Position numbers and translations under genes: made by a program. From Synechococcus sp. WH 8020 (GTDB lineage Bacteria > Cyanobacteriota > Cyanobacteriia > PCC-6307 > Cyanobiaceae), in the NCBI RefSeq assembly GCF_001040845.1, contig NZ_CP011941.1, forward strand, positions 763,744-827,743: a stretch of DNA of 64,000 nt. The letters run 5' to 3'. Below are positions 1-8,380 of the stretch, piece after piece. Below the pieces are notes generated by a model that was not told the origin of the DNA, did not search any database, and was given only the letters and a program-made list of their open reading frames with translations. Position 1 is the stretch's first letter; every line of letters starts with the position of its first letter.

Positions 1-1693
1 TGACGCCAAGCACCACATGGACACCGGGCAATTCCGTGGTGATTCGCCTGATGGCTTCGATGGTTTCACAGCCGTTGCGGCGGTCCTCCTCGATGCCCGT
101 TGAGATTGGCAGCGCCAGAGGGTCGTAGAAGATCTCGTGAGCGGGGATCCCGAATTCGACCGCATCCCTGTAGGCGCGCTGGGCGATGGCGAATTTGCGC
201 TCCGCTGTCCTGGCCATGCCGTCTTCATCGATGGTGCCGATCACCACCCCCGCGCCATAGGTGCGAGCTAGTTCCAATACCTTGAAGAAGCGTTCGTCGC
301 CGTCCTCGTAATTAGTGGAATTCAGCAGGCATTTGCCACCGGCCACCTTGAGGCCGGCTTCCATCTTTTGCCACTCGGTGGAATCGAGCATCAATGGCAA
401 GTTGACGTTGGTGACCAAACGGCTCACCAGGTCATGCATATCCTTTTCGCCATCGCGACCGACGTAGTCGACGTTTACATCAAGCACGTGGGCGTTTTCC
501 TTCACCTGGCCGCGGGCGACCGCTACGAGGCCATCCCAATCTTCGGAATTAAGGAGGTCCCTGACTTTTTTTGAGCCACTGGCATTGAGCCGTTCACCGA
601 TGATCAGAAATGAGTTGTCCTGGTGATAGGGCGTTGTTCCGTAGATCGAGGAAACGGAAGCTTCAGCCCCAAGCAGTGGGCGCTCCTTTCTGAGGACTGG
701 GGTTCGTACCGGGCGGTCAGCCGGACGCATCTCCTGCGACAGCTCTGAGAGAGCGGCAATGTGAGCGGGGGTGGTGCCGCAGCAGCCACCGATCACCTGA
801 ACGCCTAAATCCTCGATGAAGTGGTGCATCGCCATCTTCATCTCAACAGGAGTCAAGCGGTAGTGAGCCACACCACCGATGTTCTCCGGCAGTCCGGCGT
901 TTGGTATGCAGCTCACCACGAAGGGAGCATGGTCACTGAGATATTTGACGTGCTCCTTCATCTGCTCGGGACCGGTGGCGCAGTTGAGGCCTAAAACATC
1001 AATGGGGAAAGGCTCAAGAATCGAAACCACCGCTGCGATATCGGAGCCGACGAGCATCGTGCCGGTGGTTTCCATCGTGACGCTGACCATCAATGGTCGT
1101 CGTTCACCGGCCACCTCAAATGCCTGTTCAATGCCACCCAGAGCCGCCTTGATCTGCAGGGGGTCCTGACAGGTTTCGATGATGAAGAGATCCACATCCC
1201 CTGCCAGCAAGCCTCTGGCCTGCTCGGCAAAGGAATCGCGCATCTCATCGAACCCCACATGGCCGAGGGTCGGCAGCTTTGTGGTGGGGCCCATCGATCC
1301 CGCCACAAATCGGGGTTTCTCAGGGGTGCTGTAGCGATCAGCCATCTCCCTGGCCAACCGCGCAGCCTGAACATTGAGTTCGTAGGTTTGATCCTGAAGC
1401 TCGTATTCCGCTAGTACTAGGGAGGTGGCTCCGAACGTGTCGGTTTCGATCACATCGCAGCCCGCCTCAAGGAACTGGCGATGGACCTCCTGCACGGCAT
1501 CGGGCCTTGTGACCACAAGATTCTCGTTACAACCCTCGAGGTCAACGCCACCGAAATCATCTGGACCGAGATCCATCTGTTGAAGCGACGTACCGGTGGC
1601 ACCGTCGAATACCAAGACGGGACGCGACGGATCATGCAGACGTTGTAGAAAGCGGGAAGCGTTCAGGGTTGAAGTCTTTGTGACGGCCTGCAT
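1..1693 (-). CDS. metH: Methionine synthase, B12-dependent (MetH), N-terminal part; 3' end outside window
   Basis: Transfers a methyl group from methyltetrahydrofolate to homocysteine through cobalamin, in the cytosol. About 564 codons are visible in one open frame that runs off the window. The N-terminal half is a homocysteine S-methyltransferase domain: it opens with [11 protein letters not shown] near residue 27 and carries the zinc-binding GGCCGTTP motif around residues 300-310 (near position 775-800). A pterin-binding domain follows, starting at [10 protein letters not shown] (near position 590) with [15 protein letters not shown] after it. The cobalamin and activation domains would lie beyond the edge. 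The start at 1693 gives MQAVTKTS and has an AAGGA-type ribosome site upstream. The gene follows ilvE on the same strand after 58 bases, which contain an 8-base inverted repeat. CobN in this window serves cobalamin synthesis, which MetH needs. Confidence 0.95.
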   Translation of the reverse strand, partial: MQAVTKTSTLNASRFLQRLHDPSRPVLVFDGATGTSLQQMDLGPDDFGGVDLEGCNENLVVTRPDAVQEVHRQFLEAGCDVIETDTFGATSLVLAEYELQDQTYELNVQAARLAREMADRYSTPEKPRFVAGSMGPTTKLPTLGHVGFDEMRDSFAEQARGLLAGDVDLFIIETCQDPLQIKAALGGIEQAFEVAGERRPLMVSVTMETTGTMLVGSDIAAVVSILEPFPIDVLGLNCATGPEQMKEHVKYLSDHAPFVVSCIPNAGLPENIGGVAHYRLTPVEMKMAMHHFIEDLGVQVIGGCCGTTPAHIAALSELSQEMRPADRPVRTPVLRKERPLLGAEASVSSIYGTTPYHQDNSFLIIGERLNASGSKKVRDLLNSEDWDGLVAVARGQVKENAHVLDVNVDYVGRDGEKDMHDLVSRLVTNVNLPLMLDSTEWQKMEAGLKVAGGKCLLNSTNYEDGDERFFKVLELARTYGAGVVIGTIDEDGMARTAERKFAIAQRAYRDAVEFGIPAHEIFYDPLALPISTGIEEDRRNGCETIEAIRRITTELPGVHVVLGV

Positions 1694-1707
1694 CGCTCAC
1701 TTTCCTT

Positions 1708-1738
1708 GATCAAGTGATTCTAAGAACGGGACTTGATC
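1708..1738 (-). promoter_or_regulatory. Inverted repeat in the metH leader
   Basis: GATCAAGT and ACTTGATC form a perfect 8-base inverted repeat separated by 15 bases, between ilvE and metH and ending about 15 bases before the metH start codon. There is no T-run, so it does not look like an intrinsic terminator. It could be an operator or an RNA hairpin that ends just before the ribosome site. The role is inferred from position only. Confidence 0.4.
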
Positions 1739-1751
1739 GCTAAGCCGATCC

Positions 1752-2669
1752 CTAGGGTTCAAGTTCGATCCTGGTCACCCAGTGGCTGAATTCAGGGTCT
1801 CTTCCCTCCGTAATCGACACCAGGCGTTTTCTTAACGCATCCATCACCGGTCGGTTGGTCGGTAAGAGCGTGGATTCGAGTTGGCGAATCGGCGTGATTT
1901 TCGCCGCAGTTCCTGTCAGGAAAACTTCATCGGCGATACACAGTTCGGTTTTATCAACGGGGCGCTCGACCACCTGCAATCCCATGTGCTTGGCCAGCTC
2001 AATCACGCTGGAGCGGGTGATTCCCTCAAGTATGTCCTGGTCCACGCCAGGTGTGATGAGGACGCCGTCGCGCACCAAAAACAGATTCATGCCACTGGCT
2101 TCGCTGACCTTTCCCCGGGTGTTCATCAGCAGTGCTTCATCGAAGCCGCTCGTGACGGCTTCCGTTTTGGCAAGGGAGCTAGTGATGTAAGCACCGCTGA
2201 TTTTTCCGCGCAGGGGGAGTGAGCGATCCTCCTGCCTGGTCCAGCTACTAATACGGCAACTCACACCATCGGGGGAGAGGTAATCGCCCAGCTCTAAACC
2301 GTAAATCAGGAAATCAGTCTCGATGTTGTGCAGACGGGGTGCGATGCCTAGATCACTGGTGTAGACAAACGGCCTCAGGTAGATCGGCGTGGTGGGCTTG
2401 TTAGCCCTCAGCACGGCAATCAAAGCCTCCATCACGGTGTCTTCGGTTAGGTCAGCGAGCAGGAGCTTGGCGCTTTGGGACAGACGCCGGGCATGGCGGT
2501 CTGGTCGAAACAACAGCATGCCGCCAGGCTTTTCGGGATCTGGAATCGCACGCATCCCACCGAAAGCACCAGTGCCGTAGTGAAGGGCATGCGTAGCGAT
2601 CGAAACCTTGGCCTGGTCAAAGGGGATGCAGCGGCCTTCAAACCAGGCGTAGGGAAGGAACTGATGCAT
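1752..2669 (-). CDS. ilvE: Branched-chain amino acid aminotransferase
   Basis: Pyridoxal-phosphate enzyme of fold class IV that carries out the last step of leucine, isoleucine and valine synthesis. The 305-residue length is normal. The N terminus has the family segment HALHYGTGAFGGMRA (residues 27-41). The PLP lysine is probably K156 in LRGKISGAYITSSL. The C-terminal half has the cofactor-binding segment EGITRSSVIELA and EVFLTGTAAKI. The start at 2669 gives MHQFLPYAWFEG, as in cyanobacterial homologues. It is divergent from cobN, with 76 bases between the start codons, and co-directional with metH. D-amino acid aminotransferases share the fold, but the overall sequence favours IlvE. Confidence 0.93.
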   Translation of the reverse strand: MHQFLPYAWFEGRCIPFDQAKVSIATHALHYGTGAFGGMRAIPDPEKPGGMLLFRPDRHARRLSQSAKLLLADLTEDTVMEALIAVLRANKPTTPIYLRPFVYTSDLGIAPRLHNIETDFLIYGLELGDYLSPDGVSCRISSWTRQEDRSLPLRGKISGAYITSSLAKTEAVTSGFDEALLMNTRGKVSEASGMNLFLVRDGVLITPGVDQDILEGITRSSVIELAKHMGLQVVERPVDKTELCIADEVFLTGTAAKITPIRQLESTLLPTNRPVMDALRKRLVSITEGRDPEFSHWVTRIELEP

Positions 2670-2745
2670 CGCTCATCGCTCGATCCTCAAATTTTCTCAC
2701 TCCCCTCGCTCTGTTGGTGAGATGTGATCAGACCAGAATGGAGAC

Positions 2746-5700
2746 ATGCATCGACTGAGCAGTCTTCCTGGCGCTGAAAGCAACGAGGTTTTCACCGTTG
2801 TTGAGCAACCGCCGGCTCCCATCCTTTTTCTCACGAGCGCTGCGACCGACATCAGTACGCTCTCAGCCTGCCTTCAGCAGCCAGAGCTAGGCCACTGGAA
2901 CGAGCAATTGCGTGCTTTGCCACTCGATTGTCTGCGCCATCCAGCTCAAATTGATCATTATTTGGCCACAACGGGGTGTACGGCTCGGGTGCTCGTGGTG
3001 CGCTTATTGGGCGGGCGGGGCCACTGGAGCTACGGGCTTGAACAGTGCCGTCGTTGGCAGTCTTCTGCTCAAAATCGGACCTTGATCGTCCTGGCGGGGA
3101 CCGTTGATCAAAATGATGAACTCCATCCGATTGGATCGGTGTCGTCCGCGCTGTCTCAACAGCTGGCTCTGTTGCTGCGTGAAGGCGGGATGTCCAACAT
3201 GACCAAGGTTTTGAAGGCGATTCACCCCTTCATCAACCGCTGCAAGGCACCTGAACTCCTCAATGTCGGTATCGATCTTCAGCCCGAACGGATGGCTGAT
3301 CCAGCTCCGTTTGATTGGTGTGATGAACCTGGTGCGAAGGTCGGAGTCCTGCTCTATCGGGCTCATGCCCGTGCCGCAGACACGGACTGGTGTCATCAAC
3401 TTTTAACGGCGTTGCGAAGCCGTGGATTATCACCGCGTGCCCTGTGGGTGAGCAGCTTGAGAGATCCCGTGGTCCAAGAGGGGGTGCAACGAGCATTTCA
3501 AGCGCAGGATGTGCAGCTAGTGGTCAGTACCACGGCGTTTGCATCGGTGCAGTTTCAAGAGGCAGGGCTTGGCACTCCGCTTTGGGATGGCCTTGATCTG
3601 CCCGTGTTGCAGCTGCTTTGCTCTGGACGATCCAAGCAGGATTGGGACGCTACAACCCAGGGTCTTGATCCCATTGATCTCTCCCTTCAAGTGGTTCTTC
3701 CTGAGTTGGATGGCCGCATCACCACAAGAATCGGTGCCTTCCGGGAAGTTCAAGATTCGGAATCCAGTTTGTCGACGGCTGTTAAAGGTTTGGTTCCCGA
3801 CTCCGTTGGGCTGAATTGGCTGGCCGACCATGCCCGTTGTTGGGTGGATCTTCGTCAAACGGAAGCAGCAGAGAAGCGCGTGGCATTGGTGCTTGCGAAT
3901 TACCCAGTTCGCAATGGACGTTTAGCCAATGGGGTTGGTCTGGACACACCCGCCAGCACCATCAATATTTTGAACTGGCTTGCTGAAGCGGGCGTTGAGC
4001 TGGGCAGCGAGTCGCGTCCCGATTCGTCTGAGGCGCTGATGGCCCAATTGTTGTCTAGACGCAGCAACGATCCCGAGAGTTTTCACCTTCAGCCCCTGAC
4101 CTATCTACCTCTCCACCACTATTTGCGCTGGTGGAGTCAGCTCCCACCTGGCGCACGAGCTCTGATTGAGCGTCGTTGGGGCTCACCAGAACAGGCCGTG
4201 GATCTGGAGGAGAAGGGGTTTGCTGTCCATGGTTTGCTTCTGGGTCATGTGGCCGTGTTGATTCAACCCAGCCGCGGCTATGACCCCGATCAGATCAGTG
4301 ATCTTCATTCGCCTGATCTTCCTCCCCCTCATCGTTATTTGGCCCAATATCTTTGGCTGCAGGAGGTGCACGCCACCCAGCTGATGGTCCATGTGGGGAA
4401 GCATGGCAGTGCCGAATGGTTACCAGGCAAGTCGGTTGGACTGAGTGAAGCCTGTGGTCCAGGGCTAGCGCTTGCTCCGATCCCTCACGTTTATCCCTTC
4501 ATCGTGAATGATCCGGGGGAGGGATCCCAAGCCAAGCGTCGGGGACATGCCGTGATCCTCGACCACCTCACTCCGCCCTTGGGTCGGGCTGGATTGCATG
4601 GATCTTTGCTGTCTCTGGAAGCCTTGCTGGATGAGTACGTCGAGGCTCGTCAAGTTGCTGCTGAACGCTGCGATGTACTCGAGCAGCAAATCAAGCAGTT
4701 GCTACAACACCTCGATTGGCCATCCTTCCCCGATGCATCGAATGATTCTTCCAGCGCGGCTAATCAAGACAACGCTTCTTGGGCCCGCTGTCTTGATCAG
4801 GTTGAGACCTATCTCTGTGAGTTGAAGGAGGCGCAAATCAGAACCGGCCTGCATCGTTTTGGCAGCCAGCCTGAACGCTCGGTTCAAAGAGAACTCGTGC
4901 TGGCTATTGCGCGATCGCCGTCGGGTGGCTGCCAAGGCATCACCCAGGCCATGGCCAAGGTGGTTGGACTGGAATGCGACCCCTGGTCGGATGAAGATGG
5001 TGCCCGTTTGAGCGACCACGACCGCAGAACCCTCGAGCAGTTGGGTTGTGATCATCCCAGACGTGTCTCGGCTGCTGTGAGTTGGCTCGATGGTCAAGCG
5101 CTTCGCTTGCTGGAGCAGATCACAGACGAGCCCGGTGAACCGCTATGTCCAGCGCTCCAGCAGTGGCTCCACGACAACAAGGAGCCTGCTCTCCTGCGCC
5201 TGCACGATGAGCTGTTACCGCGATTGTTGGCCTGTGCCTCGAGTGAAAAGAAGGCCTTCCTTGCTGCTTTGTCTGGACGACGGATCGCTAGTGGACCTTC
5301 CGGAGCTCCAACGCGTGGTCGTCCAGATGTATTGCCAACGGGGCGAAATTTTTATTCCGTTGATCTGCGGGGGCTTCCAACCGAAGCGGCCTGGGATTTA
5401 GGCCGGCGTAGCGCTGAGCAATTGTTGGATCTCTACCGACTCGAGGAAGGGGAAGATCTGCGTCACCTTGCCCTCTCGGTGTGGGGAACAGCCACGATGC
5501 GTAACGGCGGTGAAGACATCGCACAGATGTTGGCTCTTCTTGGCGTTCGACCTCTCTGGGATGGCCCAACACGGCGAATGGTGGACCTTGAAGTGATTCC
5601 TTTGAGCCTGTTGGCTCGACCCCGGGTTGATGTCACCCTGCGAATGTCAGGACTGTTCCGCGATGCCTTCCCTCAGCTTGTGGGTTGGGTGAATCGCGCT

Positions 5701-6510
5701 GTGCAACTCGTCTCAACCCTCGATGAAAGTGACGATGTGAATCCTCTTGCCTCGATCACCCGCGAGGAAGGCCCTCAAGCCAGGATTTTTGGTTCTGCAC
5801 CAGGTGCGTATGGCGCTGGATTGCAGGCCTTGATTGATTCGGGCCAATGGGACCATCAGGAACAACTTGGCGAGGCTTTTTTGGCTTGGAGTTCGTGGAG
5901 TTACGACGGCGACGTTCAAGCTCATGCCAACCGCACAGGGTTAGAACGAGCTCTTCGTCACGTGCAGGTGGTCCTCCATAACCAAGACAACCGGGAACAC
6001 GATTTACTCGATTCCGATGACTACTACCAGTTTCATGGAGGGATGACCGCAGCGGTGCGTCGCTCCGGAGGGACCAACGTGCGGCCATGGTTTGCAGATC
6101 ACTCTCGCCAGGAACGACTTCGCATTCATTCCCTCAGCCGTGAAATCGACAAGGTGGTGAGAAGCCGTTTATTGAACCCACGCTGGATCGAAGGAATGCA
6201 ACAGCATGGCTACAAAGGAGCGTTCGAAATGGGGGCCAGCCTCGATTATCTGTTTGCTTACGACGCTTCAACTGAAGCGGTTCCTGATTGGTGCTACGGG
6301 GCCATCTGTGATCAGTGGCTGCTTGAAGTCAACACACAAGAATTTTTAAGGCGGTCGAACCCCTGGGTTCTCAGAGATATGGCCGAACGCCTGTTGGAAG
6401 CTGCAAACCGAGGCTTGTGGTCTCAACCTTCCCCCGATCAGCTTGAGCAGATCCGGGGATTGGTTCTTCAGGCCGAGGAGGCCGTCGAGAAAGGAGGCCT
6501 CAGTTGTTGA
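2746..6510 (+). CDS. cobN: Cobaltochelatase large subunit CobN
   Basis: Large subunit of the ATP-dependent chelatase that inserts cobalt into the corrin ring during cobalamin synthesis. At 1254 residues it matches the CobN/ChlH superfamily. Family segments include QLMVHVGKHGSAEWLPGKS (about 545-563), the NDPGEGSQAKRRGHAVI region after it, a central LPTGRNFYSVD segment, and near the C terminus FHGGMTAAVRR and KGAFEMGASLDYLFAYDA. Magnesium chelatase ChlH is the close relative, but the CobN-type start and the LPTGRNFYSVD segment favour cobalt chelation. The start ATG has a close GGAG four to six bases upstream. The last 11 bases overlap the convergent hypothetical gene. ChlI/ChlD-like ATPase partners are not in this window. 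Confidence 0.93.
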   Translation: MHRLSSLPGAESNEVFTVVEQPPAPILFLTSAATDISTLSACLQQPELGHWNEQLRALPLDCLRHPAQIDHYLATTGCTARVLVVRLLGGRGHWSYGLEQCRRWQSSAQNRTLIVLAGTVDQNDELHPIGSVSSALSQQLALLLREGGMSNMTKVLKAIHPFINRCKAPELLNVGIDLQPERMADPAPFDWCDEPGAKVGVLLYRAHARAADTDWCHQLLTALRSRGLSPRALWVSSLRDPVVQEGVQRAFQAQDVQLVVSTTAFASVQFQEAGLGTPLWDGLDLPVLQLLCSGRSKQDWDATTQGLDPIDLSLQVVLPELDGRITTRIGAFREVQDSESSLSTAVKGLVPDSVGLNWLADHARCWVDLRQTEAAEKRVALVLANYPVRNGRLANGVGLDTPASTINILNWLAEAGVELGSESRPDSSEALMAQLLSRRSNDPESFHLQPLTYLPLHHYLRWWSQLPPGARALIERRWGSPEQAVDLEEKGFAVHGLLLGHVAVLIQPSRGYDPDQISDLHSPDLPPPHRYLAQYLWLQEVHATQLMVHVGKHGSAEWLPGKSVGLSEACGPGLALAPIPHVYPFIVNDPGEGSQAKRRGHAVILDHLTPPLGRAGLHGSLLSLEALLDEYVEARQVAAERCDVLEQQIKQLLQHLDWPSFPDASNDSSSAANQDNASWARCLDQVETYLCELKEAQIRTGLHRFGSQPERSVQRELVLAIARSPSGGCQGITQAMAKVVGLECDPWSDEDGARLSDHDRRTLEQLGCDHPRRVSAAVSWLDGQALRLLEQITDEPGEPLCPALQQWLHDNKEPALLRLHDELLPRLLACASSEKKAFLAALSGRRIASGPSGAPTRGRPDVLPTGRNFYSVDLRGLPTEAAWDLGRRSAEQLLDLYRLEEGEDLRHLALSVWGTATMRNGGEDIAQMLALLGVRPLWDGPTRRMVDLEVIPLSLLARPRVDVTLRMSGLFRDAFPQLVGWVNRAVQLVSTLDESDDVNPLASITREEGPQARIFGSAPGAYGAGLQALIDSGQWDHQEQLGEAFLAWSSWSYDGDVQAHANRTGLERALRHVQVVLHNQDNREHDLLDSDDYYQFHGGMTAAVRRSGGTNVRPWFADHSRQERLRIHSLSREIDKVVRSRLLNPRWIEGMQQHGYKGAFEMGASLDYLFAYDASTEAVPDWCYGAICDQWLLEVNTQEFLRRSNPWVLRDMAERLLEAANRGLWSQPSPDQLEQIRGLVLQAEEAVEKGGLSC

Positions 6511-7078
6511 GGTCGCGAACCATGTCCTTAAACGGATCAATCGATCCTGGCTTCGAGGATGGAGTCCGCGTCTGCATTTGAGGAGCAGGCTGCATTTTGG
6601 GTGGTTCGGATTTCAATTCTTCCTTGCGACCTGCAGGGGCTGCATTGGGAGCCATTGGTGCGTTGACACCTGCCGTACGCAACGCATTTCCCTTGAGTTT
6701 TTGATCTAGCTCCTCCTTTGTCATCGCCTCGGCGAAGGTCTTTTTCACAGGGGTGGGAATACCACTTGAAATCACAGAGGGGATCGAAGGTTCTTCGTTA
6801 GGTTTTTCAGAGCCCAATCCCTTGGAACGGGTCCCAACTTTGAGATCCATTGCATCAACTTCGGTCACCAGTTCCTTATTGCCTGGGTTGTCGGCGGATC
6901 CTGGGAAGGTACGGCGGATGGTTTTGGCCTCCCGCATGTAATCCACATTTCCGTAGGAGGAGGACGTGTCTGAATCGAGGTAGAAGGCCTCTGCTTTTGC
7001 TTTGACGTTGTCCTTAGGGAGGCCCTGTTGACCGTCCTTGTTGGAGCGTGACTTCAGCAGCCGATCGAAAAGACCCAT
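6500..7078 (-). CDS. Conserved hypothetical protein, Pro/Ala-rich tail
   Basis: Function not recognised. The product is 192 residues if it starts at MGLFDRLLKS; this ATG has GGATGG about four bases before it. An in-frame ATG three codons upstream (7087) is the alternative. The N-terminal half is polar with a segment containing DYMREAKTIRRTFPG, the middle has KTFAEAMTKEELDQKLKG, and the C-terminal third is low complexity, rich in Pro, Ala, Gln and Lys, ending in DPFKDMVRDLNN. There is no signal peptide or membrane segment. It is the last gene of the minus-strand run hemJ, PHP protein, this gene, and its stop overlaps the end of cobN by 11 bases. The start MGLFDRLL loosely recalls small division or membrane-associated proteins, but nothing decisive supports that. 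Confidence 0.75.
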   Translation of the reverse strand: MGLFDRLLKSRSNKDGQQGLPKDNVKAKAEAFYLDSDTSSSYGNVDYMREAKTIRRTFPGSADNPGNKELVTEVDAMDLKVGTRSKGLGSEKPNEEPSIPSVISSGIPTPVKKTFAEAMTKEELDQKLKGNALRTAGVNAPMAPNAAPAGRKEELKSEPPKMQPAPQMQTRTPSSKPGSIDPFKDMVRDLNN

Positions 7079-7105
7079 TGCAACCATCCAGATCGTTGAG
7101 TGAAT

Positions 7106-7762
7106 TTAGCGGCCTTTAAGGTCAATACCGTGAGTATCAGTGCCGCAAGTACGCAAAAGGCCAAGGTTTTTTAACTGTTGATCGATCGATTCACAGATCA
7201 ATGGCGTGGGTGACCAGCGTTGTTGCATGTCGTAGTCGTACCAGGCTTCACCACCATCGAAACCGAGCTCAGCGGCTGCATCGATTAAGACCGAGAACCC
7301 CAACCTGTACCGACCTGGATGGGCAAGGATTGCGATCCCGCCGGCTTCATGAATCGCTTTACGAACCTCGCCTGCCCTCAGAGGTGCACCAACCGCAGCA
7401 TCGCCGCTGGAGTAAGGCAACAAAGCGGTATGTCCTGGCGTAAAGCCCAGAGCTAGGACGTGAACCAAACAACCGCGCAGGATGCAACTGATTTCCATCC
7501 CACTCCAAAGCGTTGGAGTGTTCACGCCCTGATCGCGAGCACGCTCAAGCCAACGAACCATCGGACCATAGGCGGCGATCGAATGGTGATCGGTGACGGC
7601 AATGTGACTCAGCTTGCGCGCATTGGCTTGTTCAATCAGTGCAACCGGTTCCAGGCTTCCGTCACTGCAGACGGTATGGCAATGAAAATTGAGTAAACCT
7701 GGACAGCTCTCAGGCCCAACCGTGTTCAGAACAGCCCGCAGTGGGTGCTGGTCATGCGTCAC
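7106..7762 (-). CDS. PHP-domain metal-dependent phosphoesterase
   Basis: A PHP-family hydrolase of 218 residues, related to proteins that act on small phosphoesters such as nucleoside 3',5'-bisphosphate. The first metal motif is FHCHTVCSDGS near the N terminus, followed by AVTDHHSIAAY, the segment GMEISC, and AILAHPGRYR; the last metal site is CGTDTHG close to the C terminus. The GTG start at 7762 is chosen because AGGAG lies seven bases upstream; the frame stays open to 7852, but that part overlaps hemJ. The chosen start overlaps the hemJ end by 11 bases, suggesting translational coupling. The substrate cannot be told from sequence. Confidence 0.85.
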   Translation of the reverse strand: MTHDQHPLRAVLNTVGPESCPGLLNFHCHTVCSDGSLEPVALIEQANARKLSHIAVTDHHSIAAYGPMVRWLERARDQGVNTPTLWSGMEISCILRGCLVHVLALGFTPGHTALLPYSSGDAAVGAPLRAGEVRKAIHEAGGIAILAHPGRYRLGFSVLIDAAAELGFDGGEAWYDYDMQQRWSPTPLICESIDQQLKNLGLLRTCGTDTHGIDLKGR

Positions 7763-8345
7763 TGGCTGACTCCTGCGCGAGCGCTGCTTCGCGGAGACGT
7801 CGCCAGCGGGCATAAAACTGAATGGTGCCGGCCATAAACACCACGAGTCCAACGGTTAACCAGGTTGCTGCTCCTGTTGGAAATTGGGTTTTGAAGACCA
7901 CCAGCATCACCACGAGAACAAGCAACAGGGTTGGAAGTTCGTTGAGAGCACGGAGTTGCCTGCCGCTCCACTGGCAAACCCCAGCTTGCAGTTGTCCCAT
8001 CAGTCGATAACAGAACACGTGATAGGCCAGCAACAGAGCCACAAAGCCGAGCTTTGCGTGCATCCAGCCTTGCTGCAGCCAGGATGGTTGTGTGATCAAT
8101 AGACCTGCCGCCATTGTCACGGTGAGGATCAGGCCAGGTGTGGTGATGATGTTGGCCAGCCGCCTTTCCATCACTGCGTACTGCGCTTTGAAGGCTTCGC
8201 GAACAGGCGACTCCTCCTCGTCCGCTTCAACGTGATAGATGAACAGTCGAACGAGATAAAAGAGACCCGCGAACCAGACCACCACGCCAACGATGTGAAG
8301 GGTCTTGAACCACAGGTAAGCCTCAGGAGGAAGCGTCAGTGTCAT
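7752..8345 (-). CDS. hemJ: HemJ-type protoporphyrinogen IX oxidase
   Basis: Integral membrane protein of 197 residues in the HemJ family (formerly UPF0093), which oxidises protoporphyrinogen IX to protoporphyrin IX for haem and chlorophyll synthesis in most cyanobacteria. About four or five membrane segments are visible. The first holds the conserved histidine H17 in LHIVGVVVWFAGLFYLVRLF; further family segments are RRLANIITTPG, the HAKLGFV motif, and RALNELPTLLLV. The C-terminal tail is charged. It is the first gene of a three-gene minus-strand run with the PHP protein and the hypothetical protein next to cobN. Confidence 0.9.
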   Translation of the reverse strand: MTLTLPPEAYLWFKTLHIVGVVVWFAGLFYLVRLFIYHVEADEEESPVREAFKAQYAVMERRLANIITTPGLILTVTMAAGLLITQPSWLQQGWMHAKLGFVALLLAYHVFCYRLMGQLQAGVCQWSGRQLRALNELPTLLLVLVVMLVVFKTQFPTGAATWLTVGLVVFMAGTIQFYARWRRLREAALAQESASDA

Positions 8346-8380
8346 GACCCCATCAATCTCTCCTCAACAATAGAAAGCCG

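Noticed and set aside
1694-1751. SAM, SAH or cobalamin riboswitch before metH
   Set aside because: The gap is only 58 bases and shows no conserved B12 box or SAM-type core; only a simple inverted repeat is present.
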